In this document: one piece after another, positions 1-12,200 of the stretch
Layout of the letters: every line of letters begins with the position of its first letter
How positions within the stretch are numbered: the stretch's first letter is position 1
Source: Tigriopus japonicus
Taxonomy: Eukaryota > Arthropoda > Copepoda > Harpacticoida > Harpacticidae
Assembly (NCBI GenBank): GCA_010645155.1
Contig: CM021320.1
Span: forward strand, 6,524,495 to 6,588,494
DNA: 64,000 nucleotides
Reading direction: 5' to 3'
Notes under the pieces: model-generated
What the model was told of the DNA's origin: nothing
Database searches by the model: none
The model's input: only the letters and a program-made list of their open reading frames with translations
Made by a program: the position numbers and the translations under genes

Positions 1-962
1 GCTAGTACGAATAATGAGGTCCTCCTCCCTTCTTCATAGGGCTCCTTCATTGTTCAATCTTTTGCCCCATTAATCTTCGTCGGGAACATGTACAAGCTCA
101 TCTAACAGCATTTACCGGCTGGATTGGACAAATTTTTAAATTCTGATCCTGATCAACCCACTATCAAATATTGTACTGATCTGCCAACAGCAACTCGTTG
201 GTAGATCAAATTTCTAATAAATTTTAATTGTTCACATTATATCTACGATTTATTTGTTTACAGGGAATGACATTCCCTTTAGCAGTAGTAAAAAATCCGC
301 AACCAATTCCCCGAAAAAACGTAGTTACCTATCACTTGGAAATGCAATTGCGATTTAGAATTTATCACTTAAATGCAATTACAATTACATCACAAATATC
401 TTGCTGATTAAAGAATGATCAAGTTAACTTTCTGTTGCTTCCCAAATTATTCACACGATCTGCATTGAAAACATCACGCAAAAAGACATGGTCAAAATAT
501 GCCTCGGTTAGAATATTGATTGGAACGCTCAATAGCGTACATATTTGGGATAGTGTTATTTTTGGAGGGACAAATTATGGAGTAAGATAGACTCCAAAAT
601 AGAGTAGTTGAAAGACATATTCAACGGAATAGTCAACGATTAGCGTTTGAGAATAACTTTCAAACGGAATGAACTTACACTGTCTCCTTCTTGACTGGTC
701 GATCCAAGTCCCAGGGTACCTGGTCAGTCCTATTTTGGATGATGTCAGTACAAGTTTCTTGATTTTGTCGCAAGTCATGTGACATTTGGTCAAATCAACA
801 ATATTTTTGCTCAAGACACGTAAAGAATTGAATGCAGCTAGTCATTAGGAACATGTCAAACTCACGTACTCACACGAGCACGTCATTTTCACCAATTAGT
901 GAACACGGGCTTGAGTTATTATGTGCACGATTTCATGTCTGATTTGAATCCTCCTGTTCCAG
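1..962. other. Intergenic or intronic DNA left of the first exon
   Basis: No convincing coding exon was found here. Several short open frames exist but lack family resemblance or paired splice signals. The stretch holds a SINE tail piece at about 262-320, described separately. Bases 945-962 form a pyrimidine-rich 3' splice site leading into the exon that follows, so at least the right part is probably intron of a gene whose earlier exons lie outside the window. Confidence 0.5.
262..320 (+). repeat. SINE tail fragment with hairpin
   Basis: A 7-bp perfect hairpin (AGGGAAT, loop GAC, ATTCCCT) at 262-278 is followed by a stretch ending in AATCCGCAACC and an A-rich run. The same order occurs at 31571-31625, where it follows a tRNA-like head with a clear B box: hairpin, (G/C)-rich spacer with TAGTA, then AATCCGCGACC and an A run. 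I read 262-320 as a 5'-truncated copy of that SINE. The identification rests on two copies only. Confidence 0.5.
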
Positions 963-1148
963 GTTCTGTTTCTACAGGGAAAATCCTCAACAGTATCTGC
1001 CGAGGATCGAAAAAGCCTGCGAGATACCAGTAACAGGTTTCAAGGGAGGAATTCCTTCTCCAGTGCGGTCACGCCCTCATCTGATGGAGGAGGAGGCAGT
1101 GCAAACACCAAAAATTCACTCTCGCCCACCGTGTCCTTGGCTAATTAA
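963..1148 (+). CDS. Probable last coding exon of a gene starting left of the window
   Basis: A pyrimidine-rich tract ending in CAG at 960-962 (a second AG lies at 976-977) opens a frame of about 57-62 codons that ends with TAA at 1146-1148. The peptide is serine-rich and basic (it begins near GKSSTVSAEDRKSL, has a run of four glycines and ends in SPTVSLAN), typical of a disordered C-terminus. An AATAAA lies about 285 bp downstream, near 1432, suitable as a poly(A) signal. The rest of the protein is outside the window, so no function can be given. The call depends on codon-like texture and the splice acceptor; an exon boundary at 963 or 978 fits equally well. Confidence 0.45.
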   Translation, partial: VLFLQGKSSTVSAEDRKSLRDTSNRFQGRNSFSSAVTPSSDGGGGSANTKNSLSPTVSLAN

Positions 1149-3284
1149 TTAAATGTTTGATCCATTGACAACCTTCTTTTGGTTAGCCCCAATTACAGAC
1201 GTGACCAAAATTGAGCAAGAGGCGTTTTGGGATTTGATCCAATCCAAATGTGGTTCCTTCAATTTAGGGAACAAGGAGAGTTGACTATGATAACAGAGCT
1301 CTCTATTGTTTGGACAAAAACAATTTGAGCTCCCTTAAAATTGTAGTTGTGGTTCCCCGTTGGTCTGGCTTTTTCTAACAACGGCTGTTCCTTTTTCTAA
1401 TTTCCCATGGTCTTCTCAGATACAGGAAAAAAATAAAGAACCAGAACGGAAATCAGACCCCTAAAGTAACCAACTCGTAACTAAACCCCAAACTTATAAT
1501 CAGTGATTAGTCTGTTATGGACGTTATACAGTGTAATTTGTTATTGGTCCTAAATACAGGTGAACATAAAACCATACACCTACCGGTATTGCCAGAGAAC
1601 GTCTAAAAAATAGAACAATTTTTTAATGCTATTAACGGAAATTCAATTGCGCTAATAGCTGAGAAAACGAACATACTTTTGTTCACCAAGGATTGCTGAA
1701 TAGTTTGACCCGAAATCGAATGCAGTTGGAACAAGATCTTCATATCGGTCCAACAACACTTCTGAGTGTTGTAAACTTCTTCACTAGTTCATGAATGTTA
1801 ATCTATTATGTGTTGATAACATGAGAGATGCTGAGTAATCATATCACAAATTTGGTTTGGAAGTCTGTTCTTGATATAACTCCTCGAAATCTTGAATGAC
1901 ATCTATTTTACGGTATGATTCATCAAAGAATAAATCCTTTTTCAGTCAGTTTCAGTGGTATTCTTTAGGGCTTTTCAAGTTCTCCCCGAAAGAAATCTTC
2001 AATAAGATTTTGCGTTACAACGTACTCTACGGGTAGACACATGGATATTCAAGCAATCATTTTGGGAGAAAGGGAAACTTTCAGAAATAAAAAGGCCTAA
2101 CAAGTAGATGCAGGTAAAAGTTTAGAATTAATTGAAGGCATGAGTTGCTTTTGGAAATGCTGAACAAGTGAATTAACACAAATTGCAAAATCTAAGCCTT
2201 GCAAGGGCTAATGGGGAATCTGGAAGTAAATGCATAGCCAAGGATCTTGAGCATGTCTCCCAAATTGATGGGATTCAATTACTTGCGTTAGCAAAAGGAC
2301 TTTAAGTTGGCGTTGAAAGAAGACATTTATCTTTAAAAAAAACTTTCTCATGTTTTACTAGTAAAAAAAGAAAATTTCGAATCAACTTGAATTAAACCTT
2401 GGAATTTTTTTCAATCCATAGCAAAAAATCCTTCCAAGACTGGGCGCAAAAAAATTGTTTTCAACCATTGCCAGTTTTGGACCTTTCCAACTTAAGAATC
2501 TATTGGTATCCTCAAGGGCTCTGCACTTTTTAGCGTGCATCTGGCATCTTCTACTGTCGTAATTGGTTCCTGATGCAAAACTAAACTATTTGGCACTCCA
2601 ATTGTTGTACCATGTTCATACGGAAAGAAACCAAGATACCCTGCCTGACATGCCCTCTATCTTCATCTTTTATCAATTTATCCATTTCTTACCACATTTC
2701 ATATGATTTCAATCAACCAAGAGGTATCTGACTAAAAGTTCCATAAGCATAATGATTGAACTAACGAAAAGCTGTCAGAATACCCGGAATCCCGTTGAAA
2801 CTTCCCACAATTCACCCTCACTCAAACCAGGCTTTCAAGACCTCCCAATGATAAACACTTTAAATTTTTTGGCTTAGTAAAAATTCTAGTTTATTGTGTT
2901 TCAGTTTTTTTCTTTCCTTTTCCTGGATTGGTGGATATTATTCAAGAGAAAATGACGACCATTTTGGTAACGGATTCAAACAATGGTTTGGTTTCATCAT
3001 GTCCTCTTGCATCACTAACATTGAGGTCAATAGCGCAAAGGCACCATCAAATTCCAGGACGTCGTCAGCAATGCATCATAGTATTTAAATTATTAGTTAT
3101 ACATTTCGCAATGTTTGTTGTTCTCCTTTCGTTTCTAAGGACGATCACAGTCAATTGTTGAGATAGACAATCAGTTTCAGAGTTTGCAGGGTTTTCATTT
3201 GATCGCGGGGTATTCAATTAGCTAATAAACGTGTGGCAACGGGGTTGACAAGATTATCACCGGTGGCTGCAGATCTTCTATTCT
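1149..3284. other. Intergenic region between two convergent genes
   Basis: This stretch holds 3' untranslated DNA of the left-hand + strand gene and of schnurri on the - strand. An AATAAA near 1432 (+) and an AATAAA on the - strand at 2890-2895, about 390 bp past the schnurri stop, are the likely poly(A) signals. No other coding or RNA feature is supported. Confidence 0.5.
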
Positions 3285-6200
3285 TCAGTGAAGTTTCATA
3301 TGAGCCTCCAGTTGATGACTGGTCGTGAAACCAGCATCACAATGATGGCACACAAATGGTCGGGGAGCGGCATGGGACAATAAATGCTGAAAAGAGACGG
3401 AACATTACAAATATGCTCACGTAACCCTATTGACACTCTCAACATTACCTGCTTATACACGTTCCGGTTGGAGAGAACGGCATTGCAGAGGCCACAGGGA
3501 AAGGTGTCCTCTTCTGCAGTATTTGAAGATCCGACCGATCCTTCACGGCTCGAGATCGCCCTTGGTGACATTGAGCTGGATGAGGGTGAAGCTTGAGGAG
3601 CGTCTGGGTGGGTATTTGACGCTCGAGATGCGATAACGGTGCGTTCGCCGTTTCGGATGCTTGTATGGTTCACGGAGGGGGATGCAGCAGGGGAATCACG
3701 GGTATTTTGATGGTTCACGAACAGGTGAACTTGCATGGCAATGTTGTCGTTGAAAGACTTTGGGCAATGGGGGCAACGCACCCCGGTCAAAGTGTGGGAC
3801 TCCTGAAGACCAAGAGGAAATAATTGATATTGACATTGTAATAGTAAGCACTGATGAGAGAGAATTGGCAACTTACGTTTTCAGAATCCGTTGAACGCTC
3901 TTCTTGGCTTGAGGAGAATGAGCTACGTCGATTTTCGATTTTCAAGTTCTCAATGGTTAAATCTGTGGGTGCTGCACTTCCATACAGTTGATCCCTGGGC
4001 ATAGACAAGGTACCAGGTACTTCATTTGGGCCTACAGTATCCATGGGTTCCACTTTGATTTCGGGTTGACAGGCTTCAGCCTCGGAATTGCCTTCATCGG
4101 CAGATTCGGACTGGCTACCACCTCCACCAGCAAGTAGATGTACCAACTTGGAAGGGTCATCCTTGTAAAGGTGTTCAGCCATTTGCTGAAGGCTCGTCAA
4201 AGCACTCTTGCAGTCTGTTGTGTCAATTTCATTCAAGTTTGTACCCAAGCGCTCCATTTCGGCAAAAATGCCGATGGGTAACTTTCCAGAACATTCCAAT
4301 TTCATTATATGCATTTTGGATCGCAGATGTTTGGCCAAATGGCCATGAATTCGAAACTTGACGAGGCAATCCACGCATTTGAATGGACGAGGATTGGAGG
4401 TGGATGGGGCGCCGAAGGTTTGATTGATGTTTACTTTGTTGAAATGTCCAGCACTCCGCTCGTGTTTGACTAAGTGACCTTTGGTTCTGAACGAGACTGA
4501 GCAATCCTCACAACGGAACGGTCTTTCCATGTAATGAATATTGACGTGAAGACGTAATTGGGAGGCCTTGGCAAAAACCTTCTTGCATATTCCACAAACG
4601 GACTTGCCGTCAGCATTGGTTTGCATAATATCTTGGTTGCTGTGTAGTACTGCACCGGATGATGTTTGAGGAGCTGGAACATTGGACGACGAGGACGAGG
4701 TCACAGCATGGCCCTCGGATTTGGCTTTTTCGGCTGACGCAACCGCATGCTTGGCTTGCAAAGCGGCTGCGGCTTGATTTGCTTCGTTTCTTTGATTGTA
4801 ATTAGCATTGGCCACCGCCTTCATTTGGGTAATTGTGTTGATCTCCTTCGGATTTACATTCGGCTGGTTACTGTGCAGAGGTGTCAAACCTCGAGTGATC
4901 TTCGATGGAAGATCTTTTACATTCATGGTCACATTTCTTGGAGCAAAAGATCCCTCTTCCATGGAACCCGACGCAATCGACATAGAGGGTGGTTTTGTTG
5001 CTGCTTGCTTATCAGGAGATCTCTGATCTCCACCCACAGAAGCATTGGGGGCCATCACATTTGGTGCCGGCAAATCCATACCTGCTGATTTGGTCTCTGT
5101 GACGGGAGAATCCTCCTTTCGGATTTTGATCTCATTTTGTTGCAATTTTGCTCGAAGAGTAGCTTTTTCTTGCAGGTAGGTTTGAAGCTGTGCTGTAGGT
5201 AAAGAGGATGAGACACTTGTGCCCACTTCGGAAAGATTCGGATCGGCTGTTTTACCAGCCAAGGTTACCGTTTTATCTAGATAAGACAAAATAGTGGCGG
5301 ATTCGGTGACCGGGCTAAGAATGTCTGCAGCTCGTTCTCGAATTTGTGGAGAAGGTACCGACACCAATGGAACCAAACCATTGCCCACAGGTACCACAAT
5401 TCTGTGAGCAGATGTTAGGCTAGAGTGAGATGTTGTGGTTTGGTTTGTTAGCTTGGCAAGACTCCAAATGGAACACGAGGAACTAGCAACCACGGACTCT
5501 TTTGAGGCAGATTGGAAATAGTAACGATCCATGGTCACGGGAGGGGTACTAAGTAATGGATTGGTTCCACTTTGCTCATCTTTTTGCATCTCGCCTGCTT
5601 TCATAGTGTTCTGTGTGACTTGGACGTTTTCTGATACTTGTCCTAAGGGTGATACTGATGAGGGAGTCGTAACTACAGGTTTCGTTGGGGAACTTGAGTA
5701 GGGATAGGTGGATGGTTTGGGACGAGAGCCAGTCAAACCAAGGTGATTTGACACCCAAGGAGCTTGCGATCGACCTAGACTGAGAAGGCTTTGAGCAGCT
5801 TCCTTTTCATTCGAATCCATTGGTTCGTTCGTAGATGAGGAATCTTCGTCAGCATCCTCAAATTGGTCCTCTTCGTCATCATCCTCATCCTCATCGTCAG
5901 AATCAGAGTCACCAGGAGTCATGCGAATATCCTGAAATATGTAAGCGAAACGATATGAGAGATAAGTTAAGATTTTTTTCAAAAGAAAGCAAATGGAAGT
6001 AAGCTCATTAAAACTTACGCCTCTTTCACTTTGAGTATCGCTGCCAGTGGAATCTTCGGCTGTAGGAGAAATTCCTAGCTCCACACATTTCTTATGATGG
6101 GCTTTCGACTTCATATGCTTGGTTAGATTGCCTTTCGTCTTGAAAGCGAAATTGCAATGTTTGCAGGTGTAAGGTCTAAAATTCGTGTGGGTGCGAATAT

Positions 6201-9200
6201 GTTTCTTAAGCATTGATGGTTTCTTGCAACGAATTCCACAACTGTTACAGACGTAACGACCTCGTCCCCGGCCACGAACGTACGTGTAGTCGTCGTCAGA
6301 GGTCTTATAACCACCTTCCAGAGGCTTTTTGGTGATCTCATTGTTTGATCCCTAAAAATAATTGTGTTGCATTTTTTAAATTAGAGAATTAGGGAGAAAC
6401 TAAGTGATGTTTCCCAAATTATTTACAATTTTGTGACAATTAAGCAATAATGAAAAGTGATACAACGTCAGCCTCGTCTCAGACGTGGTCCCTTATTTCA
6501 TGGAACCCTGAACGGCTTTTTAGGACTCTCATAAAGGAAACTAAAGGGGGCAAATCTTACCTCGTCATCTTGGTCGTCTCTTGTCCTGTTTCCATCTGCA
6601 GAGGAATTTTTCCCCAAATCCTTTGATGATTCAGCGGTTTGATCCTCCGATTTCTGGCCTTCTTCCTTCGGGTTTTGGTCTGGTGTTCTGTTCACTTTCC
6701 ATTGAGATGAATGGACCATAATCATACAGTCAGACGTTTTTCCACTTCCCACCTTAGCAGCATTGTCAATTGCAACCAATCCACTTGTAGTCTCTCCCCC
6801 GTTGCTCCGAGCAATGGAAACCAAACCAAAACGGCTCTTTCGGTAGCCAGAATTGTAGCTTTGAAGACTCTCTTTGGCCGAGAGCCCTGAAGGATGGGAA
6901 TCCTGACTAACCACCTTCCAATTTGAGTACATCGACAATCTCGGTTTGTGTGGTACGTACATGGGCTGGGGGCGGGACATGGAACAGAAATATACCCTCG
7001 TGGAACATTTCATTCCCAGATGCGTGTACGCTGTACCATTTTGGTAAGTAAGTACATATGATTTTCGTGGTCTTGGCGTTTCGGGGCTGACGAGAGTGGC
7101 TCCGGCAGAGAGCATCACGTGTTTTTTGGGTTTGAAGCTTCCTGGCACTAAAGAAAGCGACGAAGGTCGAAGAAATTTCTCATCCTCTGTTTTGACCACT
7201 GACTCCATTTTCGCATCATCACTTGATATTTGTAATGATGTCGACTTGGCAGCAGACACAATAATTTGAGGAATGGTTTTGCTGTTTGACATTGCGTAAC
7301 TGGAGCTCAAATTCAGTCCAGATGAGGAAGTAGATGTTGGCGAAATTGTTACCAATGATGAGGAAGGTGTCGCCGGTGATGATGATGGCTGGCTATAGGG
7401 TCCGGGAATACCGAGAACAAATGGAACCGGATTCGCTCCACTGGAACTTGCTCCTGGGTTTGAGATGGACGTGGACAAACCAAGGACTGGCGAGGAGGAG
7501 GAGGATACCAGAGAAAAGGAAGACATTACAGATGCCGAAGACAGACTGGAGAATGTTTTTGTCAATTCCACTTGGTTTAAAGTCCTCTTCCCGGGAAGTG
7601 AAAACAAGGGAGCAGATTTCATACTTGTCAAAACCCCAGCAAAACTTGGGGTGGGGACCCCAGGAATTGAAAAGCTGCTCGTTGCCGATGGCAAATTGTT
7701 GGTATCGATAACTAAACTCAGTTTCTGCGGCGTGATGGTTATAGTATCCGGAGTTCTACTTGGGCTACTATTCACCGAAATCACACCACCACCACTTTGG
7801 AGACCTCGTTGAGCAATCTGAAGCAATCCGTTTGGCATTGCGGGTGAATTTGGTATTGGAGTCTCAACCATGTGTCCACCATACATCTTGGACGGCATTT
7901 TATCTAGCCGTTGTCGTTTCGACGGAGAGATATTGGGCAAAACTTGTTGTTGTTGTTGTTGTTGCTGTTGTTGTTGCAGCGGCTGCGGCTGTGTGTTTCG
8001 CTTTGGGCAATGATAAAGCTGATGAACAGCGATATCTGTTGCTTTAAAGGCTAAGGAGCACATGCTGCATACCACAATTTCCGATTGACGACGATTTCCT
8101 GCTGATGTGGAGCTCGACGGAATGCTATTGGTGTAAATGATTTGAGTGGATTTGGACCACTCATTAGACGAGTTTGGAACAGAAGTCGTAGTAATTGGAT
8201 GCTTTAGCTCCGTAATTAGTGTAACTTGAGGTTTGGAATCTTTGGAAGCCGTCGATAAATTCAAGGATCCTGGTTGCATAGGAGACTGTTGCGACGAAAT
8301 CAGTCCATTGATTCGGCTTTGAAGTAAGAGCTCTTTGATTACACTCCCTTCCGGATTCTCAGGATGAGCAGGAATGCCAGCCTGCAAAGAACTTGCCAAG
8401 CCTTCCAATTGCATCATATTGCCCGATTTCACTGGCTTTTTACAGCTCTGGATCCAAACTTCTCTTACGGATTGGGCCTTGAGCATGTCGTCAGGTTTTG
8501 AAGGCGTGCTCTGCGTCCCAGGGATACTTACAGGAGTGCCACTTAGGGGTCTCTTCCTGTTTTCTGACAAATTGAGTGGTATTGCATGATCTCCAGATGG
8601 ATCTTGACGGACCAACATCACAGAGGGAGAGGCAGAACTAGAGGGAACAACAAGATCCATCTGAGAGCTCGAGTTTGATGACATAGAGGAAAGAGAGGCG
8701 CCTTGATTTGCCATTAGCAGATTGCTGGAGCGATATTGAGGGTGAACTAGAGTTGACGCCGACGTCCCTTGGGACATGGTCGATGGTTGATATGCAACTC
8801 TTTGTTGAGTGATGGTGACCGGCTTCCCTCCCATGTTCGAAGGTTGAGTCAATGTCAGGGTATTCGTGTTGGGTTGGATGGAGCTTGTCGTCAAGCTGTA
8901 TTTCCGACCTCCTCCTCGAGCAGGGGCTTTATCATTTCCTGGGCCATCTTTGCTGTTATGTCTATGATATCGTCTGGCCCATAAGGGATCATTGGTTTCC
9001 ACTATGGCTTGATTATGACTGATGACCTTGTCTATTTGCCTGACGATATCGTTGGCCGCAGGCTTCTTTGCGGACAAATCGGTTGGAACTGTCTGAGCCA
9101 AAGTCATTTGGGGAGCAGAGGACGTTGAAGACGAGGTCCTCATCATCGAGATTGGAGCGTTGGGAAGTCTGGTGTCGTTTTCGCGCAATCCTTCATCACG

Positions 9201-12200
9201 GTTTGAGATCACTACTGGTTGTTGGGGAAGTTCCAAAACTCCATTTGCCGGACGTATTGAAACTGAGCCAGATAAATTGAAGGAAGGCCGAATATCTGCT
9301 TGACGATAGAGAACGGAATTTTGACTCAAGAGTTGAGAAGTAGTCGCTTCTTGCAATGATTTGTGAGAAATCGAGACTGGCACTCCCGAGTGATAAGCTA
9401 ATGTGAGCGGGTTATGAAGCAATCCCGGAGGGGGAGCAGGAAGGCTAGGAAGCCCGTTTTGAGTTGCTTCGGGGGAGTCGATTTCTTCCCGCTCACTCTC
9501 CCCCAATTCTGCCATAATTTCCGTGCTACTACTGTCGATCCCCTCTTCAACCTTTAGAGCATGGGTTCGAGACTTGCAATGCTTGTAGAGGTTGCTCCTC
9601 GTCTTAAACGCAAACCCACAGGGTTGACACGGAAATGGTCTTTCATTGGTATGAGTGCGAATGTGTTTGTCCAAAACACTGGGCTTGGCACAGACTAATT
9701 GGCAGAAGGGACACGTGTTCCGTCGCCTCCGATCCTGGTCATCAGAATGGGCGTTGGCTATCACAGGTGGTCCAGCGAGGATGGTTGTTACTGAAGCGCT
9801 TGATCCAGGAGGTTGTGTCACAGCTAAACTATTGGATTGTAGAGAGAGAGGACTTGAAGGCCTCGCTGAAGATGACAAGAGACTTAGTGCACTATGTTTC
9901 AAGGGGAAGTTTGGAACAGGTAGGGATGCGAGATTGGGGGGCTCTTGCGAGACAGGGACAGCATCCGCTTCCGAAGCAACTTCCCTTTCTGTGGTCATGG
10001 TGGCCATTTTCTTGAATTTCTTATGCAAGTATTTGCCCTCATTCTCCTCCCACCGTTGTTCCACAGGTTCCATCATGGGTGTTTTCATCTCTGGGATGGT
10101 TGAGGGAGGTGATTTTGGTGGTTGTGAAGGAGAAGGAGGAGTTGCCGAAGGTGTTGGTGTGCGAGATCGATACCGCCTTTTGGTTCCAATTCCCTTTGAG
10201 TTGTTCGTTTCGGGAACAGTAGGTCTGGACGGAGACGAAGCCATTGGCCGTGTTCCAACTGTCTTCTTCCCCGATTGGGACCTTCGATTACTTGGCGATG
10301 CTGGAGTCAAATGGGAACTTGCGGCATTGTTGTTTCCTTTGGCTTGTCCTCCTGAAAGCAAAGAGAATGGGGAGCTCTTATCAACTGAACAATGTCGCAA
10401 GAAGAGAATATCAGAAAATAGTCGCTCGATCCCAGAGTGCTCTCTCGGAATGGATCTCGATGCTTGTTCATACGTTAGTTCAGAAGGGGAGGCGCCATCT
10501 AGAGAAGCAGGCCCAACAGCATAGGAAATTCGTGAATTGCAAATCGCACTCGTGTACTTTTTGCCATTCACTCAGGATACTAATGATATCTTACGACGCT
10601 GACGACGTACAGCGTATCAACTCAAACGGGACGGTCTGCCTGATTCATGGTCAGTTCTCCACATTGAATGTAACTCGCTGACTCAAATTCTCTCTCGGTC
10701 ATAAACACACTCGAATGACACACAGAAAAGACACTCATTATTTTCACTCTCTAAAAGCCCGCACAATAAAAGTAATGTCCTTCATGACGAAGACAAATCT
10801 GGTCCAAAAGTTAAAAAAGTCTTTGTGCATGCTTCTGTGGTGGGTTCGTAATGATGTGTGCACTGTGCATACTTAAAGGCAGGATCAGCAAATCGTGGAA
10901 AAGGTCCAAAGTTCATGCCAGTTTTCATCCACTCTTTTTCTTCCTTCGTTCCAAAACAGGATTTCCATCCCCACGCACAGAGGCTTGATAGGACACACAA
11001 CGAGCACACGCAACAGGGGGACAAACATTGTAACACATGCAACAATCTTTTTGTCGAGATTTGCCAATATGAACTTTGATATGAGCCATTTATTGAACTG
11101 AGAGATAACAACAGATTTTCAAGTCGTTCTACTCGTTCCATGCGAAAGAGGCCTTCTTTGAGATCATAGTATTTTCAGCTACTAGTCTTTCTAGGTGAAC
11201 GTGTTTGCTCTACCTCACATTGCGAGTGAGATCAAGCAATGTAAACAGATTTCACGTCGAAAAGTCTGAAAAGGCGCAAAGTCCATGTCTGGAATTTGGA
11301 ATAACTCTCGTACTATTAGGGGGTATTGTCTAGAGGATTTCTTTGTGAACAGGACACAAAGTCCGCAGAAGGTGTCAAGTTCGAGATGAAGTCGGCTGAT
11401 TCGTCGATAATTATCCCCACTTTGCTCTGAGGTTTGGCTGCCCGCCTCTAATTGTCTGGCAAATAACTCTTTGATGTTGGTGACAAGAAAATCGCGGAAT
11501 CTATTTGACCGTAAGACCGTCTCAGGAAATGTGGCGCCAACATGTCCTCGTTTGGGTTCACATTCGATCGTCAGAGTCAGCTTAACTCTCGTTTTTGGGA
11601 ATACAAATCGAGAATCAAGAACATTTCGAGTGGGATTGGCATGGATCTCTGTTCACCAGTTTGCTAAACAGACTTTAGAACCGGATTCCGTATCTAAGAA
11701 AATACAAGTGACAATTCTTGTGGCTTTGAATGGGCATTCAGTTTCAAAGTCCAAAGGGTGATTCCCTCAAAATTAATTGCGTCGTAGTTTTCAGCTCGAT
11801 CGAATTCCTTTTTTTTTTTTGAGGTCAACTCCGAAAGAAAGTCCCAAGTTGTTTCTTGGAGATGTTTCAGACGGGATGAATTAAGAACGCACAGTATTGA
11901 TCGGCATCTAGACAAATCGAGTGGAGATTTCCCTCTCCTAAGTTCCACGGAGAATTTTCTTTCTCCTTTCCTTTGGGCAGCTTGGAACTTTGCAGAAAGA
12001 GCAGCTGCCTGTTCCCACTTGACATTTCTGTGGGCGGGAAAGCTCTTCGGTTCGTTGAAACGAGAGGAAAACGACGAAACCGAGCACCGATTCAGCTCCC
12101 TCTCACATTTCTCCTCTACGTAATACTTGACTCAAAGCAAGGCATAGTTAATGGACATTGCTGCAGCAGAGTACCCTTCTTTTTTAAGCTTACAACAGCC

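Noticed and set aside
9655..10524. Long + strand open frame of 289 codons
   Set aside because: It is fully antisense to the schnurri main exon, where codon bias alone keeps the opposite strand open, and it resembles no family.
10352..10571. schnurri start at 10571 (MNGKKYTS...) in an extended exon 2
   Set aside because: A strong 3' splice site at 10352 with exact phase match to the MPRRK exon explains the data better, and a stop codon directly precedes this ATG. It remains possible as an alternative promoter product.
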